Assembly (NCBI GenBank): GCA_947630535.1
Contig: CANRHZ010000018.1
Location: 1 to 35,795, forward strand
Direction of reading: 5' to 3'
DNA: 35,795 nt
DNA from: Candidatus Gastranaerophilales bacterium
GTDB lineage: Bacteria > Cyanobacteriota > Vampirovibrionia > Gastranaerophilales > Gastranaerophilaceae
A program made the translations under genes and the position numbers. Below, in pieces: positions 33,736 through 35,795 of the stretch. Below the pieces are notes generated by a model that had not been told where the DNA came from, made no database searches, and saw only the letters and a list, made by a program, of their open reading frames with translations. Numbering within the stretch: the stretch's first letter is position 1; each line of letters begins with the position of its first letter.

Positions 33736-34714
33736 CTATCTTTTTATGCAGCGGACACTTAAATTACCGCTTTGTTCTGTTGTTTGGATTTCTCCGTCTC
33801 TTTCATCAATTACCCATGACATTGTTTTTCCGTTTACGGTAGAAGCCGAACCTGACCAATATCCGAGTTCATCAAGGTTGCCAATAAAGACTTTATTTAC
33901 ATAAAGCGACATAAGTTCATATTTATCGGGTAATCTGGTATCTTCATCCTGCTTTACGCATGCACTTGCTGCATCAAGTGTTCCTGAGTCATTTGAATTT
34001 ATCGGAAATTCAGCTCCGCCGTCTAAATCGGAGGATGCGGGAATGGGGGCTGCAACAACCGAATTTGAATTATAAAAAACGGTCATAAAGCCGACATCTT
34101 TCCCCACTTCATTCGGACCTTTCAGCCCGTTAAGGTCATATACCATATTGGCACACACAAACCATCCGATATAATTTCCGGCATACGGGTTTTCTGAAAT
34201 ACAACCGGGATTATAAAATACGGCAATTGATTCACCGTTAACGGTTTCAAAAGCGGCTGCATCGGGATTATAAAAGTGTATGCCCTCACGGTTATCAGAG
34301 TAAATATCAAAGAAATGTTTCGGAAAATCACGACTTTCTCCGTCCATTGTTATTACTGATGAAGGTATGCCGCAAGCTTGCATATTATTTACATTGCAGA
34401 TGTTTTGAACACGGTATACTTTTGATAAGCCTTCAATAATAAAGGCTTCAGATGCATTTCTTGCAGTTTCGTTTTCATCATCAATATTTAATCCATACCC
34501 TGAAACACTATCCATCTCACCAATTGCTTGGCTCATTCTGGCGTATAATGCTTTTCTTTGAGCATTCCATGCTTTGTCATTGACGTTCACAAGTAAACTT
34601 GGTAAAGTTATAGCTGCAACGATACCAATAATCGTTAGTGTTATCAATACTTCGGCTAAAGTAAATCCAATCAATCCCTTGGGGGGGGGGTAACAACTTT
34701 TTCAAAATAGACAT
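33736..34714 (-). CDS. Prepilin-like variable protein with a frame-breaking poly-C tract
   Basis: A member of the same prepilin family as both window-edge genes. The signals for expression are intact: promoter at 34750-34778, GGGAG eight bases before ATG at 34714. Reading from that ATG gives MSILKKLL then prolines from a ten-C run, which shifts the frame; it would stop at TGA 34577-34579 after 45 residues. With nine C it would read MSILKKLLPPPKGLIG and then FTLAEVLITLTIIG, a good class III leader, into the 300-plus-residue body. The body has NVNDKAWNAQRKALYARMSQ, a variable middle, and the YWSGS ... SVRCIKR end. A TTG at 34674 lies inside the leader and would remove the basic residues. So this copy looks OFF in the assembled sequence; a homopolymer sequencing error is the other reading. 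Confidence 0.8.
34681..34690 (-). repeat. Ten-base poly-C tract inside the prepilin leader (phase-variation candidate)
   Basis: On the - strand ten C follow the eighth codon of the prepilin. Multiples of three put ATG in frame with the pilin; ten does not. Such tracts slip readily during replication. It is the only run of this length in an AT-rich window, where G or C runs are otherwise short. Confidence 0.8.
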
Positions 34715-34749
34715 AAAATGAACTCCCATCTATATCCTAGTACAATTTT

Positions 34750-34778
34750 ATTTTATCAAATTGAATTAAACTTTTCAA
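34750..34778 (-). promoter_or_regulatory. Promoter of the complete right prepilin
   Basis: On the - strand TTGAAA (34778-34773), 17 bases, then TAAAAT (34755-34750). The start point near 34743 gives a leader of about 28 bases containing GGGAG. Confidence 0.65.
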
Positions 34779-34783
34779 GGGAT

Positions 34784-34813
34784 AAAAAATCCCGCAAAAA
34801 ATTTTTGCGGGAT
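34784..34813 (-). terminator. Terminator of the right-edge prepilin
   Basis: A 12-bp stem ATCCCGCAAAAA/TTTTTGCGGGAT (34789-34800 and 34802-34813) followed on the - strand by TTTTTATC, eight bases after the stop codon and just above the next prepilin's promoter. Confidence 0.85.
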
Positions 34814-34820
34814 AGTATAA

Positions 34821-35795
34821 TTATCTTTTAACACAACGAACGTAGCAAGAGTACGAAGGAGAATCCATTTCGTGGTAGCCATCGTCCATTTGCAGGTCCC
34901 ATACATAACCGTTCTTACCCGAAGAAACTACAGAGCTTGACCAGTAGTAACCAAGACGGCCATCCCATCCGATTAAAGAACTGTTAATATACATTGAAAC
35001 CAGTTCATCAATATCGGGCAATCTGGCATCATCTCCTTGCTTAGCACAAAGAGAAGCCGCATCATTTCCATCATCACTATAATATGAAAAACCTGATGTT
35101 GAAGCGTTACTTGGAAATGGGTTAGGTGCTACAACAACACTATTGGTTCTATAAAGGACTGTCATAAACCCGACGTCTTTTCCGACTTCATTCGGGCCTT
35201 TTAGGCCATTCAAGTCATATATCATATTAACACATGCTTTTATTTGAGCATATGACGCATTTTTTGTATTATTTGAACTACAGTTTGGATTGTAAAATAG
35301 GGCAATTGATTCTCCGTTTACCGTTTCAAAGGCTGCTGCTTTAGTGTTGAGTGTAAGCTTGTAATTGTCATCTGAATAACCATCAGGGTATGGATATTCT
35401 GTAAAATATGGGTTTAGTTCATTTAAAGTTGTTGGAAATTTTAGAGTAGTTCCGTTTAGTGCAATAATTGATGATGGAATTCCGCATGCTTTTAGATTAT
35501 TTGAATTGCAGGTGTTTTGAATACGGTAAACTTTGGATAATCCATCAATTATAAAGGCTTCTGCTGCACCATCCATAATTTCTGTGTCACTTTGCCCCCT
35601 TGATGAGCCATAACCTGATACACTATCCATCTCTCCTATTGCCTGGCTCATTCTGGCATAAAGTGCTTTTCTTTGAGCATTCCATGCTTTATCATTGACG
35701 TTCACAAGCAAACTGGGTAAAGTAATAGCTGCAACGATACCAATAATTGTTAGTGTTATCAATACTTCAGCTAAAGTAAATCCGCCTAATCCCTT
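34821..35795 (-). CDS. Prepilin-like variable protein, 5' end cut by window edge
   Basis: Third member of the family. From the last base the - strand reads KGLGG then FTLAEVLITLTIIGIVAA, a class III leader with the cut after Gly and Glu at +5. The start codon lies beyond the window, so the frame is open from 35795; a TTG at 35762 falls inside the hydrophobic helix and cannot be the start. The body matches its paralogues: NVNDKAWNAQRKALYARMSQ, AFETVNGESIALFYNPNC, YDLNGLKGPNEVGKDVGFMT, then ARLPDIDELVSMY, YYWSSS and YVRCVKR, a DUF1566-like C-terminus. The last 55 codons use more C-ending codons (TAC, GAC, CAC, GGC) than the rest. The window ends exactly where the poly-C tract sits in the neighbouring paralogue. 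Confidence 0.85.
   Translation of the reverse strand, partial: KGLGGFTLAEVLITLTIIGIVAAITLPSLLVNVNDKAWNAQRKALYARMSQAIGEMDSVSGYGSSRGQSDTEIMDGAAEAFIIDGLSKVYRIQNTCNSNNLKACGIPSSIIALNGTTLKFPTTLNELNPYFTEYPYPDGYSDDNYKLTLNTKAAAFETVNGESIALFYNPNCSSNNTKNASYAQIKACVNMIYDLNGLKGPNEVGKDVGFMTVLYRTNSVVVAPNPFPSNASTSGFSYYSDDGNDAASLCAKQGDDARLPDIDELVSMYINSSLIGWDGRLGYYWSSSVVSSGKNGYVWDLQMDDGYHEMDSPSYSCYVRCVKR

Noticed and set aside
34672-34674. TTG at 34674 as the true start of the right prepilin, which would make the C tract harmless
   Set aside because: It has no ribosome site (only the C run precedes it) and would remove the basic residues needed in a prepilin leader.
1-35795. Inverted matching ends read as transposon inverted repeats or a circular element
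   Set aside because: The matches are the 5' parts of paralogous prepilin genes; there is no transposase, integrase or replication gene, and joining the ends would put the genes head to head with no promoter.
34821-35795. Diversity-generating retroelement
   Set aside because: Only a codon-use hint and a lectin-like fold are seen; no reverse transcriptase or template repeat lies in the window, so it is kept only as a low-scored idea.

Overview
The window reads as a whole or near-whole contig from an AT-rich, Gram-negative-type bacterium. The best guess is the non-photosynthetic cyanobacterial sister lineage Melainabacteria/Vampirovibrionia (Gastranaerophilales-like). Reasons: very AT-rich coding with many A-rich lysine and asparagine codons, many prepilin-like genes whose N-terminus continues into NVNDKAWNAQRKALYARMSQ, a CheA carrying a C-terminal receiver domain, and ordinary bacterial housekeeping genes. 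This placement is inference from family resemblance, not a database result.

Layout. (1) Both ends lie inside the 5' end of the same prepilin family, in inverted orientation: one partial gene on + at the left edge, and one partial plus one complete gene on - at the right edge. (2) At 1.1-8.1 kb are a Lys/Pro/Gln-rich membrane protein, an era-ORF53-ORF164-prmC operon, a phosphohexomutase and prephenate dehydratase. (3) At 8.2-14.5 kb a - strand operon encodes three giant glycine-rich prepilin-like proteins, with a clear promoter and start-stop overlap. (4) At 14.5-14.9 kb is the only gap over 300 bases; it holds an orphan + strand hairpin terminator and four AGAGAG boxes. (5) At 14.9-19.6 kb are lemA-htpX, an S1-domain protein and a tandem pair of HTH-WYL regulators. 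(6) At 19.6-27.6 kb a divergent chemosensory cluster encodes MCP, CheA-REC, an HD protein and a TPR protein leftward, and REC-GGDEF and a double CheW rightward. The rightward operon runs on into two secreted proteins, lspA, an RluD-type synthase and a small membrane protein. (7) At 30.8-33.6 kb is trkA-trkH potassium uptake.

The most interesting signal is a run of ten C residues in the leader-peptide region of the complete right-hand prepilin (34681-34690). Promoter, ribosome site and ATG are all intact, but with ten C the start codon is out of frame with the pilin; nine or twelve would restore it. The other two family copies abut the same place: the left window edge starts inside a C run, and the right edge stops exactly where the run would begin. 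This looks like a family of phase-variable surface pilins, in a genome where a chemosensory and c-di-GMP pathway, often tied to type IV pilus behaviour, lies nearby. Other points of note are three genes whose promoter -10 box sits 6-7 bases from the ATG (likely leaderless mRNAs), a divergent LspA, and an Era with alanine in place of the first P-loop glycine.
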